The notes below the pieces were generated by a model. That model did no database searches. It saw only the letters and a list, made by a program, of their open reading frames with translations, and was not told the origin of the DNA. DNA of 32,950 nucleotides from a virus: the IMG/VR virus record IMGVR_UViG_3300048929_000751, positions 1-32,950 of that record, one strand, 5' to 3'. Made by a program: the position numbers and the translations under genes. Position 1 is the stretch's first letter. Every line of letters starts with the position of its first letter. Positions 5,648 to 13,987 of the stretch are shown in pieces.

Positions 5648-6190
5648 TCACTTCGGTGTTGAGACTTCTTTGGCATAGGCCTGACACGCCGCCAGGGCGA
5701 TCAGTCCTTGGTCGCCGGCATCGGTGATGCCGATAATTCGTTGAGCATGCGCTGGGTCAAGTTGGGCTCTTGTGGAGCCATGAACCACGCGGCCGGTGGC
5801 GGTGGTGGTTGGCACTGAACAGTTGCTGGTGGCGTCGGTGGCGGCGAGTACGACTGACAGCCGCAGATCAGCAGTAGCCAGGCGATCACGCAGACGAGCC
5901 TGCTTCGTTTGCTCATCAGTCAATTCCTTATGGTGGGTTTGGTCTTTGTTCTGCAGGCGCTGCTCAAGGGCAAAGCGCTTGTCCTGCTCAGTACGCTGCA
6001 GGGCGGCTGAGGCTTGTGATAACTCGTTGAGGGTGTCCGCCTGCAGCCGGGCCTGGCGCTCCAACTGCTGGCCGTAACGCCATCCTTGAACGGTCCAGGC
6101 CAATGCAGCAGAGCCGGCCGCCAACATCACCAGCGACAAGCCAACAACAGCGATACGGAACTGCACAGGGATCAAATCGAGGAGACGCAT
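5648..6190 (-). CDS. Rz: Rz-like inner-membrane spanin (i-spanin)
   Basis: The 180-aa protein starts at ATG 6190, overlapping the end of the endolysin gene by 19 nt; the longer upstream frame is out of place. An N-terminal hydrophobic helix (IAVVGLSLVMLAAGSAALAW) anchors it in the inner membrane. A long coiled-coil periplasmic region follows (QLERQARLQADTLNELSQ to KQARLRDRLATADLRL). In the phage model it joins the outer-membrane lipoprotein Rz1 to span the periplasm and disrupt the outer membrane in the last step of lysis. Two cysteines are seen, in SNCSVP and AACQAY; the latter is near the C-terminus. Rz1 is wholly nested in another frame. Confidence 0.88.
   Translation of the reverse strand: MRLLDLIPVQFRIAVVGLSLVMLAAGSAALAWTVQGWRYGQQLERQARLQADTLNELSQASAALQRTEQDKRFALEQRLQNKDQTHHKELTDEQTKQARLRDRLATADLRLSVVLAATDATSNCSVPTTTATGRVVHGSTRAQLDPAHAQRIIGITDAGDQGLIALAACQAYAKEVSTPK
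5701..5916 (-). CDS. Rz1: Rz1-like outer-membrane spanin lipoprotein, nested in Rz
   Basis: A 71-aa ORF lies entirely inside Rz in a different frame, with AAGGA eight bases before its ATG. The N-terminus MSKRSRLVCVIAWLLLICGC is a lipoprotein signal with acylated Cys20, followed by the proline-rich segment SPPPTPPATVQCQPPPPPAA typical of o-spanins. The mature lipoprotein would sit in the inner leaflet of the outer membrane and bind the periplasmic end of Rz. Embedded frames of this kind are the classical lambda arrangement. The lipobox, the prolines and the nesting make the call firm despite the small size. Confidence 0.88.
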   Translation of the reverse strand: MSKRSRLVCVIAWLLLICGCQSYSPPPTPPATVQCQPPPPPAAWFMAPQEPNLTQRMLNELSASPMPATKD

Positions 6191-6735
6191 AACACTGCCT
6201 TCGCCCTGCCCCAGAGCTGCAGCCGATCTTCCAGGCCGTTGAGCCCGCCATTGATCCGGCGGGTGATGGTGTTGAATTGCTCTTGATCCGCGAGCGCGTT
6301 CAGCCCGTTTACCGACCAAAACCAGGCAGCAGACTCTGCCGCCCACTGCGGCTGCTCAAGCAGCTCAGGCGTGCCAAGCAATCGCTCGTCGCCGAACAAT
6401 GCCAAGCTGCAGCGCAGATAGTTGTCGCGGCCGGTGATCTGGATCAGCCCGCGCCCCCGATAGCGTTGGCCGTCACCGTCGGCTGCAGGCGTGTTCCCCA
6501 GCTTGACCGCCAGCGCGCCGGTGTCGTACTTGCTGAGGTATTGATCACCCCCAAGTTCACGCACGTACTGCAACTGGCCCGACTCGTGGCCGACCTGAGC
6601 GAGGAATGCTGCCTGGCGCTTGGGTGTATCGATCTTCCTGTTGGTCATCGCTGCGTTTAAAGCAGATACAAAAACGCCCGCTTGGCGGCGGGCGTTGGGC
6701 ATGATGCGTTGGAGTTGTTGTTCGGTGATGGGCAT
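6172..6735 (-). CDS. endolysin, glycoside hydrolase family 19 (chitinase-like)
   Basis: This cleaves the glycan strands of peptidoglycan after the holin opens the inner membrane. The start is ATG at 6735, preceded by AGGAGG at a four-base spacing; an upstream ATG at 6753 is less suited. The 187-aa protein has the GH19 features QAAFLAQVGHESGQLQYVRE, containing the catalytic Glu, and RYRGRGLIQITGRDNYLRC, followed by WAAESAAWFW. There is no signal peptide, so export needs the holin, whose gene lies more than 20 kb away. The 3' end overlaps Rz. The DNA for its N-terminus forms a GC-rich hairpin (about 6673-6694) that could influence translation. Confidence 0.92.
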   Translation of the reverse strand: MPITEQQLQRIMPNARRQAGVFVSALNAAMTNRKIDTPKRQAAFLAQVGHESGQLQYVRELGGDQYLSKYDTGALAVKLGNTPAADGDGQRYRGRGLIQITGRDNYLRCSLALFGDERLLGTPELLEQPQWAAESAAWFWSVNGLNALADQEQFNTITRRINGGLNGLEDRLQLWGRAKAVLCVSSI

Positions 6736-6783
6736 GGCGCCTCCTGAGTTCATCGTTGCGGGTCGGGCAATTGCATTAATCGA

Positions 6784-7824
6784 TCACGGCACCGTCAGCA
6801 CGGTGAGCGGTTTTTTCTGTTTCTTACCTTTGGCCTTCGCTTTGCCTTTCTTGCCGGCATTGCACTCGACGGTGGTGGACCAGCCGGCCTGGGTGAACAC
6901 CTGTTCCACCGAGTCCACCAGAAAGCCCCCGTCCAATCCGTCCTTGAAGCCCTGCGCGTTGATATGGCGCTCGGCGAACAAGTCAGTGCGCCCCACCATC
7001 TCCAGCCGAACCGCTGCCGAGGAACGGTTGAACGCATTCAGCCGTGCCTTGGCGGCCTGTTCCGCTGCAGACTTGTTGGGATGGATATGCCGGTCGGTAT
7101 GTACCGGCGGCATGCCTTCCGGCGCGTCATCGTTGCCCAGCTCCAGGGTCACCAGCTCGCCGCTCTTTTTGTTCTGGTAGCGCGTCTTGACGGCTTTTTG
7201 CGTAGTGCGGTCGGCGAAACGAAACTGCCAGCGGCTGACATCGCTTTTCGTGATGGTGACCACGCCGAGTATTTTTCCACTCGCGCTCTGGCCTGCCTGA
7301 CGCTGCATCACCAGCAGCTTGCCGTCAGCGACCTTGGCGGTGCAGTCGTATTGCTTGGAGAGACGGGTGATGAAGTTGAAGTCGGACTCACCGATCTGGT
7401 CGACCCGAGGCACCACGGTGGTGATGGAACAGACCGGTTGCCACCCATTACGAGCCGCCACGTCGGCGACGATCTGCGCGAGGGTGACGTTTTCCCAACT
7501 GCCGGTACGGGTGGTTTTGCCAGAGCCGCGCATGTCGCTGGCTTTACCACGAATCACAATAGTATCCGGCGGGCCGGATGCTTCGACCTCATCCACGACG
7601 TAGCGGCCGAGGCGCGTCAGACTGTTGCCGGCGTAGCCCAGGTAGATCTCAATGCCGGCACCGCGTTTGGGCAGTGACACTGCACCATCGCGATCATCAA
7701 TACGCAGCTCGAAGTCATCCGACTCCATGCCGGGTTTATCGACGGTGCGCAGGGATAACAGGCGGTCATTGATCAGGGCCGTAATATCAGTACCGTCAGC
7801 GACAATTCTAAAAGTTGGTTTCAT
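6784..7824 (-). CDS. D: tail protein D (P2 late control D-like baseplate hub)
   Basis: The 346-aa product resembles P2 gpD, the protein that connects the tail tube to the baseplate spike, as gp27 does in T4 and VgrG in type VI secretion. N-terminal FRIVADGTDITALINDRLLSL and RTVDKPGMESDDFELRI are characteristic of the family, and SDFNFITRLSKQYDC lies mid-protein. The C-terminus ends in a lysine-rich run (KKGKAKAKGKKQKK) before PLTVLTVP, which is unusual and may be disordered. P2 gpD has 387 residues. It is the last of the P2-type tail genes in transcription order, after X, and is separated from X by an intercistronic hairpin. A 48-bp gap precedes the endolysin. Confidence 0.9.
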   Translation of the reverse strand: MKPTFRIVADGTDITALINDRLLSLRTVDKPGMESDDFELRIDDRDGAVSLPKRGAGIEIYLGYAGNSLTRLGRYVVDEVEASGPPDTIVIRGKASDMRGSGKTTRTGSWENVTLAQIVADVAARNGWQPVCSITTVVPRVDQIGESDFNFITRLSKQYDCTAKVADGKLLVMQRQAGQSASGKILGVVTITKSDVSRWQFRFADRTTQKAVKTRYQNKKSGELVTLELGNDDAPEGMPPVHTDRHIHPNKSAAEQAAKARLNAFNRSSAAVRLEMVGRTDLFAERHINAQGFKDGLDGGFLVDSVEQVFTQAGWSTTVECNAGKKGKAKAKGKKQKKPLTVLTVP

Positions 7825-7841
7825 CTCGATACCCTAGAAAC

Positions 7842-7870
7842 GACAAAGCCCCGCACTTCGGGGCTTTGTC
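7842..7870 (-). terminator. intercistronic hairpin between X and D
   Basis: The arms 7842-7853 and 7859-7870 pair perfectly (12 bp) around CACTT. On the minus strand it is followed by GTTTCTAGGG and the start of D 17 bp beyond the arm. With no long T run it is more likely an RNA-stabilising or attenuating hairpin than a full terminator. It is one of four similar hairpin plus ribosome-binding-site blocks in the late operon. Confidence 0.6.
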
Positions 7871-7905
7871 ATGAACGGGCGCTTAAATGGTTTAGCGCAC
7901 CGCTA

Positions 7906-8112
7906 TCAATCCCACAACTGCACCGTTTCCCCCGCAACCAGCGGAAGGTCAGGGAAGACAATTAGTAACCCTGCCTTAAGTGGTTGCGGCTGGTCGGCCA
8001 GTCCCTGGTTGTGAGCCAGCACTGCCTCCACCGTGCCGTTCAGATGCCCGTAAAACTGATTGCACAAGGTATCCAGCACGTCACCGTCAGACGTTCTGCA
8101 GGTCATCGCCAT
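7906..8112 (-). CDS. X: tail protein X (LysM-like)
   Basis: A small P2 gpX-type protein (68 aa, against 67 in P2), thought to help tail assembly around the hub. The core CRTSDGDVLDTLCNQFYGH, then VEAVLAHNQGLADQPQPLKAG and LIVFPDLP, is a single LysM-like fold. ATG at 8112 has GGAG ten bases upstream; ATG at 8106 is the alternative. The gene overlaps the end of U by about 26 nt, as in many P2-like clusters. Confidence 0.88.
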   Translation of the reverse strand: MAMTCRTSDGDVLDTLCNQFYGHLNGTVEAVLAHNQGLADQPQPLKAGLLIVFPDLPLVAGETVQLWD

Positions 8113-8932
8113 AACGTACAAACTCCAGAGTGAATATTTGTTTACGGGGGATCCCGCCCTGTAGCAGCGCGCTCTGCTCTTCGTCGAGAGTCTTCAGGCA
8201 CCAGGTGCCCAGCACCTCCCCGTAACCAGTAGTGAGGGTCAGTGGCAGCAACTGGGCACCGATGCTGCGCAGGGTATCCAGTTGCTTAAGCCCACCCTTG
8301 AAGCCGGGAAAGATCGAGCCCTTGAGTGTCATTTTTTCCTCGCCCATACCGATGGCCTGTTGCGCCGGCCGACGGCTGAGGCGTTCTTGCGAGGCCCAAC
8401 GAAACTCTGTCTGCCGGCGCAGTTCATCAAAGGCTGCTGTATCCAGGTTGAAGTAGTACGGCTGGGTGTTGGGCTTGAGCGGCTGGATGATCAGTAGGTG
8501 CGGGAACGGCTTCACTGCCTCAGCGAGTGGCGTCTGTGACAGCCCCAGCGCTTCGGTCGGAAAGATGTTTGCCAGCGATGGACTGACCTTGCCGGCCACC
8601 TGATTGATCGCAGCGCCCGCCTTGGCGGCTTGTTCCTTCAACACACCAAGGCGTTCGTCAATCTGCGACGCGGCCCGTGAAGCGCGGCTGTAGGTTTCCA
8701 CCACCGCGCCGACCTTGGCCTGAGCCGCACTGACACCCCGCATAACCCGCTGCAGCTTTTCCCCGACACCGTCGGGAATGAACGGCACGTTTTCAAGTTC
8801 AGCGGCGGCGCCGGTGATTTCGCTGATCGCACCATTCACCGGCCCGAGCATCCCGTCCAGACTACGTCGGCCCGCCTCGCCCGCGCTGACCAGGTATTTG
8901 AAGCCCGATTGCATCTGCTCGAGGTATTCCAT
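8087..8932 (-). CDS. U: tail protein U with a long N-terminal extension
   Basis: The C-terminal part, about residues 145-281, has the P2 gpU pattern: FPHLLIIQPLKPNTQPYYF, TEFRWASQERL, GSIFPGFKGGLKQLDTLR, then GYGEVLGTWCLKTLDEEQ and KQIFTLEFVRYGDD. P2 gpU (about 159 aa) is a tail completion/terminator protein. The first roughly 140 residues are an extra alanine-rich helical region (QSGFKYLVSAGEAGRRSL to INQVAGKVSP) that P2 lacks. This may be a fused tail-assembly helper or a lineage-specific domain. It starts ten bases after the tape-measure stop, with AAGGAGG just upstream. Confidence 0.85.
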   Translation of the reverse strand: MEYLEQMQSGFKYLVSAGEAGRRSLDGMLGPVNGAISEITGAAAELENVPFIPDGVGEKLQRVMRGVSAAQAKVGAVVETYSRASRAASQIDERLGVLKEQAAKAGAAINQVAGKVSPSLANIFPTEALGLSQTPLAEAVKPFPHLLIIQPLKPNTQPYYFNLDTAAFDELRRQTEFRWASQERLSRRPAQQAIGMGEEKMTLKGSIFPGFKGGLKQLDTLRSIGAQLLPLTLTTGYGEVLGTWCLKTLDEEQSALLQGGIPRKQIFTLEFVRYGDDLQNV

Positions 8933-8941
8933 GGTTCCTCC

Positions 8942-11806
8942 TTATGTATGGGCGTCGTCGTAAAGATTGCGCCGCGCTTCCTGCTGCGCGGCGTCGCTCA
9001 GTGCGCGCTGCATCAAGGGCAGCAACTGCTGCACAAACTGTTGAGGATCCTTGGCATCCCCCTCAACCGTGATCGGCATGCTTAGCGAGTAGCTGAACTT
9101 CTGATCCACCCGTGCTGGCTCCGGCTTGGGCGCCGTAGGTGTCTGGATAACCATGCTCGCGGGCTTGGGAAGTACAGGTGCCGCCAGTGAGCGAGTGACG
9201 TCGCCTAACTTAGGCGCCACTGGCACCATCAGCGGATCTGCCTGAGCCAACACGGGAGACTGTCGCCCAGCAAAACTATTTGCCATCGTTGCCAGACTGG
9301 GTACAGCGGGACCTGGTCGCGGCGCCAACAACATCGGCGTAATCGGCGCAGAGGGCTCTTTGGGTTTGTCACTGCCAAACATCGACAACCCGGCCCAACC
9401 ACCCAATTGCTGCCCGCCCATACTCCCGAGGTAGGCACCCACCATGCCGCCAATGGCTGTACCAATGATCGGTACCACCGAACCAATTGCAGCGCCAGCA
9501 GCGGCGCCCGCCATGGTGCCAGCGAGCGTTCCTGCAGCTTCCCCATAGCCTTGCGCTTTTTCGTCCTGGGTTTCAGCGGTCAGGTAGGTGTTAAGCACCA
9601 TGCTGCCCGCCTCGACCAAGGATCCGCCTGGAACGGATTTGACTGCTTTACCGACCTTGCCGACTCTACCAGCTACCGAGGTCAGCATCTGCGTGCCAGA
9701 ACTTGGTACCACCGGAGGCCGAGGCACAGAAACCGGTGATCGTACCGTTGGCGCGGGCGGGCGCGCTGGCCCCGCTGGACGTGGTGGCCGTGGCGATGCC
9801 GTCGTCCGTCTACGTGAAGACCGAGGAGCAGAAGATTTTCTGCCCCTTCGCCGTGCCGAGCGTGAATTACCCATACCGCCCATGGAAGCCATGTTCACGA
9901 CGAACACACGCCGAACCCCACCCTCGCCGCCGTCGGCGGATTCCGTTCCGCCACCCGCCCCCACCGCATCCTGAATCATCGATACGACATCCAACCCGGT
10001 GGCGACTGGGTCAAATCCACCGGCCTTCGGATCAGCGCCGTCCTCCGAGTTACCTTTACCTCGGACGGCGGCGAAGGCTTTAAGACCTTTCTCCACCGCC
10101 GACAACGCCGTGCCGGTCTTACCCTTGACGCCCCCCTCGCTGCCCCCTGAATCCGCGTTGGTGACAAACACCTTCTGGACGCCACCCGTTTTTCCACCCA
10201 AACCACCACGCGCGAGGTTGAGCAACCCCTTACCGATCTTGAACGTCTGAAACGCCGCAACCGCTGCGCCAATCGCACCAATAGCCACCGTCGTACCACT
10301 GACGATTTTCGGAAACTCATTGGCAAGGCCCGCCATGCTATTACCAACCTTGGTCAAGCCATCGGCCGCCAGGTCGGTAAGAGGTCGCAACGCATCCCCC
10401 AAGCTGGTCATCGTCGCCTCCATGCTCGATGTCGCTGCACTCCACTTGGAGTTGGACGTCTCGCGAGCCTTCGCCGCGTCGGCCTCGATCTTGGCCTTAC
10501 CGTCCGTTTCCTTGATGGTGGTCATGTTGTCTTTGATCGTGTTGCCGTACTTGATCTGGGCGAGCAAGCCATCACTGGCGCTCTGGTCACTGACGATATT
10601 CGCCAAGCCGGCCGCCTGGATCAGCGCGACCATCGCCTGCTCTTCCTCGGCGCTGCCATCCTTGGACGCCTTGATTTTGGCCTTGAGCGCCGCGACCTTC
10701 TTGGCCGTGGCTGGATCCTGTTTCTGGATCAACTGCTCGCTGAGCATGATGAAGGCTTCGACCGGGTTGGAAGCCTTACCGCTCTTGGTGGCGGCCAAAA
10801 TCGAGCCCGCAAGGTCATACCCCTCTTTGGCGAAACGTTCCTGACTGGTGCTGCTGATCACCGCATTGAGCAGGTTGTTCATGTTGGTCGCGGCGGCGGC
10901 CGCGTCCTGGGTTTGCGAGAATTGCGACTGCAGGCTCGCCCCGAGGAACCGCACGGCCTCCGGGCCTTCCATGCCCAGACGCTTGATCGTACCGAGCAGT
11001 GCCGGCATATACTTGGCCATGTCCTTGGGACCGAACGCGCCAATGTCACCGGCGGCGGCCACCTGGCCAAGCATGGCGCCCATGTCCTCCTTCTTGACCC
11101 CAGCCTCCTTGAACGCACTAAACAAGGTAGCGATGGTTTCCGCTTCCATGCCTTGGCCGTCTACCAGGTCAGCAATCAGTGGCGCATAGTCCACCGATTC
11201 CTCCCAGTCGATACCCTTCTCGATCAAGCCGCCGACCGCCCGGGCGAGTGCTTGCTGGCCCATGCCCTTTTTCGCGGCCACTTCGCTGATCTTATCGGCC
11301 ATCTGCTGTTCGGCGTCGGTGCCCGCGGTGTGTGCCCACAGCGCCATCTGCCGGATTTGCGTCTGGTAGTTGGCCGAAACCTTGGTGGGGATGGCGATCA
11401 ATGCAGTGGCGGCTGCCGCCTTACCCAGCGTGCCGGTCAGCCCCTCTTTACCGTCCTTGATCTGAGAGTATCCGGTGGCTTTCAGATCGGCCTTGCGGGC
11501 GACCTGCTCCATGGATTGATAAGCCTTGGCAAGGTTGCGCACCTCGACGCCCTGTTTTTTTAAGGTGCTGAGATTGGATTCCAATTTACGCAGCAGCGTA
11601 CTGGCACCGGCGGCGCCGCTGTCATTCGCTTTTTTCCATTCTTCCCGCAAACGGATGGTGTCGCCAATAGTGCGCTGCAGCACACGAGCCTTGGTGCCTT
11701 GGGCTTCGAGCTGCTTGATCCGCCCTTGAACATCCTTGAAGGCCGTGCCGACCGTGGAGCTGACGGCGCCGCCGATCACCAGGCCGAGCGCGAGTTTGTT
11801 TGCCAT
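8942..11806 (-). CDS. T: tail tape measure protein (T)
   Basis: The 954-aa protein sets tail length and probably forms a path for DNA during injection. The first 160 residues are helical (GTAFKDVQGRIKQLEAQ, LRKLESNLSTLKKQG). Residues of about 180-420 are the TP901-type core (GQQALARAVGGLIEKGIDW, FLGASLQSQFSQTQDAA). A Gly/Ala-rich hydrophobic stretch near 755-800 (GTMAGAAAGAAIGSVVPI) could insert into membrane. Two similar segments, GGVQKVFVTN near 540 and GGVRRVFVVN near 630, suggest an internal duplication. A very basic proline/serine-rich patch follows at about 640-705. AGGGAG precedes ATG 11806. P2 gpT has 815 residues. Confidence 0.92.
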   Translation of the reverse strand: MANKLALGLVIGGAVSSTVGTAFKDVQGRIKQLEAQGTKARVLQRTIGDTIRLREEWKKANDSGAAGASTLLRKLESNLSTLKKQGVEVRNLAKAYQSMEQVARKADLKATGYSQIKDGKEGLTGTLGKAAAATALIAIPTKVSANYQTQIRQMALWAHTAGTDAEQQMADKISEVAAKKGMGQQALARAVGGLIEKGIDWEESVDYAPLIADLVDGQGMEAETIATLFSAFKEAGVKKEDMGAMLGQVAAAGDIGAFGPKDMAKYMPALLGTIKRLGMEGPEAVRFLGASLQSQFSQTQDAAAAATNMNNLLNAVISSTSQERFAKEGYDLAGSILAATKSGKASNPVEAFIMLSEQLIQKQDPATAKKVAALKAKIKASKDGSAEEEQAMVALIQAAGLANIVSDQSASDGLLAQIKYGNTIKDNMTTIKETDGKAKIEADAAKARETSNSKWSAATSSMEATMTSLGDALRPLTDLAADGLTKVGNSMAGLANEFPKIVSGTTVAIGAIGAAVAAFQTFKIGKGLLNLARGGLGGKTGGVQKVFVTNADSGGSEGGVKGKTGTALSAVEKGLKAFAAVRGKGNSEDGADPKAGGFDPVATGLDVVSMIQDAVGAGGGTESADGGEGGVRRVFVVNMASMGGMGNSRSARRRGRKSSAPRSSRRRTTASPRPPRPAGPARPPAPTVRSPVSVPRPPVVPSSGTQMLTSVAGRVGKVGKAVKSVPGGSLVEAGSMVLNTYLTAETQDEKAQGYGEAAGTLAGTMAGAAAGAAIGSVVPIIGTAIGGMVGAYLGSMGGQQLGGWAGLSMFGSDKPKEPSAPITPMLLAPRPGPAVPSLATMANSFAGRQSPVLAQADPLMVPVAPKLGDVTRSLAAPVLPKPASMVIQTPTAPKPEPARVDQKFSYSLSMPITVEGDAKDPQQFVQQLLPLMQRALSDAAQQEARRNLYDDAHT

Positions 11807-11844
11807 GTCGTGGCTCCCTGTATCGAGTGTTTACGGCAGGTGGC

Positions 11845-11961
11845 TCAATCCGAGAGCCACCAGACCATCTCGGCAAACGGCATGGCCTGGATCTCGGCTG
11901 CGGAAAATCCGGTTTCCGCTGCCAAGCGTTTGGCCGCCAGTTTCAGCAGGACAGGGTTAAA
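11845..11961 (-). CDS. E' extension, expressed by ribosomal frameshift from E
   Basis: Directly after the E stop a second frame encodes 38 residues ending TGA at 11845: FNPVLLKLAAKRLAAETGFS, then AAEIQAMPFAEMVWWLSD. This matches the position and style of the P2 E' (GpE-family) tail-assembly segment, which is made as an E+E' fusion by frameshifting. It has no usable start codon or ribosome-binding site. The junction reads GAC-GAC-GGG-GTT-TAA-C. Entry requires +1 (tRNA-Gly slipping from GGG to the overlapping GGG) or -2, not the -1 shift known for P2 and lambda. The fusion should act as a chaperone for the tape measure. Confidence 0.7.
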   Translation of the reverse strand, partial: FNPVLLKLAAKRLAAETGFSAAEIQAMPFAEMVWWLSD

Positions 11962-12265
11962 CCCCGTCGTCCTGCACCAGGCGAAAATAACCGGCCTGCA
12001 GGCGGTGGTAGTCCACCAGCTTCAGGCCCTCCAGATCCTGTTGACCGGCTTCGCAAAGACCGGCAAACAGCATCAGCTCACGCTGTTCTTCGTCATCGCC
12101 TGAGGCACGATCAGCAGCACGAACTTCACGCACCGTGGGTGAACGAATGGTCAGGGTATCGACCGTGACGCCGTTGACCTCAGAGGGCCGAGACAAGGTG
12201 ATGGTGGCGTGTTCGGCGGTCAGCTTCAGCCAGGTCGGGAGCTTTTTCAGTTCAGGGGTAGCCAT
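11957..12265 (-). CDS. E: tail assembly chaperone E
   Basis: The 102-aa protein matches the P2 gpE / Mu gp41 type of tail assembly protein, placed between the tube gene and the tape measure gene as in all such phages. Typical features: LTAEHATITLSRPSEVNGV, then TLTIRSPTVREVRAADRASG, and QDLEGLKLVDYHRLQAGYF near the end. It acts with its frameshifted form to load tube protein on the tape measure and is not part of the virion. AAGGA precedes ATG 12265. The stop TAA overlaps the slippery GGGGTTTAA where the E' frame begins. Confidence 0.85.
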   Translation of the reverse strand: MATPELKKLPTWLKLTAEHATITLSRPSEVNGVTVDTLTIRSPTVREVRAADRASGDDEEQRELMLFAGLCEAGQQDLEGLKLVDYHRLQAGYFRLVQDDGV

Positions 12266-12277
12266 TCGATTAATTCC

Positions 12278-12781
12278 TTAGAGGCCCAGGTCGCTGCGCA
12301 TGGAGGCCAGTTGATCCACACCGTCGATCACACGGATCGCGGCAACCATGTCGATTTCGTAGATAAGGCGACCGGCGATTTCCAACTTGTAGTAGCTGAC
12401 GGCAATCGAGTATTTGAACTCGGCCTTATCGCCCGGCTTCCAGTCGCCTGGATCCAGCTCTTTGAGCATGCCGCGCAACGTCGCCACCACCGCGGTGGTC
12501 TGCCCCTTTTGGCCTTTAAACGAACCGCGATAAACGCCCCTGAAAGCGGTTTGATCCGCCAACCCGAAGAACTTCATCGCTTCACGGCGCACGCCGTTGG
12601 TGGTGAAACTGGCCTCCATCTTCTCCAGGCCCATGTCCATCTCGATGGGGCCTGCCATGCCGCCGCCACGATACTCGTCCGTCTTAACCACCAGCTTCGG
12701 CAAGCTCAGGCTGGGTACATCGCCAGAAAAGTTAATGCCGTCAACGAACAGGTTGGTGTTGTAAAGCACTTGAGGAATCAT
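12278..12781 (-). CDS. FII: major tail tube protein FII
   Basis: The 167-aa protein is the P2 FII-type tube subunit (172 aa in P2); hexameric rings of it stack into the inner tube. Features: IPQVLYNTNLFVDGINFSGD at the N-terminus, GGGMAGPIEMDMGLEKMEAS, and KLEIAGRLIYEIDMVAAIRV near the end. AGGAGG is seven bases upstream of ATG 12781, one of the best ribosome-binding sites in the window, as expected for a highly expressed structural protein. It follows FI by 12 bases. Confidence 0.95.
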   Translation of the reverse strand: MIPQVLYNTNLFVDGINFSGDVPSLSLPKLVVKTDEYRGGGMAGPIEMDMGLEKMEASFTTNGVRREAMKFFGLADQTAFRGVYRGSFKGQKGQTTAVVATLRGMLKELDPGDWKPGDKAEFKYSIAVSYYKLEIAGRLIYEIDMVAAIRVIDGVDQLASMRSDLGL

Positions 12782-12793
12782 TGAGCGGCCTCC

Positions 12794-13966
12794 TTAGGCG
12801 GCGGTTTCCAAGACTTCGGTGAGCCACTGATTGGTGACCTCGACCCGGAAAATCGGGTTCTCGGCAGGCGGTACGTCGGTGAAGCGAATGTTCCAGTACA
12901 CCTTGCCCTGCTCCAGCTGGCTGGCGGTGTTCAGCTCAGTGTCGGCGAACACCTCGAAGTTGATCACCGCGCCTTGGTTTTTCAGGTCCTGCATGAACGC
13001 CTGCAGGCCGTCGGTCACATCCTTGATATAGGTCTTGGTGATGCCACGGTCGACTGCCCACTTGTGCCCAGCCAGGATCGCGTCCATGACGATGTCGACC
13101 GTGCGTACACGGGTGACAAACGCCCACTTCGGATCCGACGACAGCGTGCGGTTACCCCATAAGCGATAACCGCCGTCGCGGATGATGGTGGTGATGTTGG
13201 CGTTGTTGAGCAGGTTGGCCCGGCAGGTTTCATCGCCATCCAGAAACTCGACCGGGCGCGAGGTGCCGGTGATGCCGACAAACTCTTTGTTCGACGGCGA
13301 CGACCAGAAGCCGTACTCAGTATCGGTCCAGGCGAACAAACCAGCAGCGAAGGCGGAGGCTGGCGCGTTGACGGTTTTGCTTTGCACCGTGTCCCAAAAC
13401 TGCACGCCCGGATCGACCAGGAAGCAGCGCTTACTGCCGAACTCCTGGGCGTAGGCCATAGCGGCCTCATCGGTGGTGTTCGGCCCGTCGAGAAGCGCCA
13501 TTGCTCGCAGCTTGCCGGCCAACGCATCCAGCGCTGTAGCAACAGCCTGGGTTGCGGTATGGCCTGGGGCAATCAGCAGCCGCGGCTGTGCGTTGAAGCG
13601 GCTTTTGCCATCCAGCAATGCCTGCATGCCCGTGCGCTGCCCCGACGCCAGAACACCGCCGATAATGGAGGAGGTCTGCTGGGCAGAATCTTCAACTTTT
13701 ACGACGCCGCAGCCAATAACCACTGCTTTCGCCCGAACGAAAATCGCCTTGCACGCACGCGTGATTGCCGAATCTTCACCCCACGCGGCTATAGCTTCGC
13801 GCTCGCTGGTGATCAGTGTCAGTTCGTTGGGTTTCGCGGACGCCGTGGGCAGTACTGTGAAGGTGTCGCACAGCCCAATAATGGACGACGACGGCAGCGC
13901 AATGGTCCGCGCCCCGGTATCCACCAGGGTGACGGTAACGCCGTGAAAACGACCGGAAGAGGCCAT
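12794..13966 (-). CDS. FI: contractile tail sheath protein FI
   Basis: The 390-aa product (396 in P2) is the contractile sheath. N-terminal FHGVTVTLVDTGARTIALPS and IIGLCDTF, central GFWSSPSNKEFVGITGTSRP and GYRLWGNRTLSS, and C-terminal YWNIRFTDVPPAENPIFRVE with VTNQWLTEVL are all characteristic. The sheath and tube genes show that the phage is a myovirus-type contractile-tail phage. ATG 13966 has GGAG ten bases upstream, part of a TTTCTGGAG block after a hairpin. The gene begins a new transcript segment after the fibre chaperone. Confidence 0.95.
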   Translation of the reverse strand: MASSGRFHGVTVTLVDTGARTIALPSSSIIGLCDTFTVLPTASAKPNELTLITSEREAIAAWGEDSAITRACKAIFVRAKAVVIGCGVVKVEDSAQQTSSIIGGVLASGQRTGMQALLDGKSRFNAQPRLLIAPGHTATQAVATALDALAGKLRAMALLDGPNTTDEAAMAYAQEFGSKRCFLVDPGVQFWDTVQSKTVNAPASAFAAGLFAWTDTEYGFWSSPSNKEFVGITGTSRPVEFLDGDETCRANLLNNANITTIIRDGGYRLWGNRTLSSDPKWAFVTRVRTVDIVMDAILAGHKWAVDRGITKTYIKDVTDGLQAFMQDLKNQGAVINFEVFADTELNTASQLEQGKVYWNIRFTDVPPAENPIFRVEVTNQWLTEVLETAA

Positions 13967-13987
13967 AGTGCGTATTCTCCAGAAATG

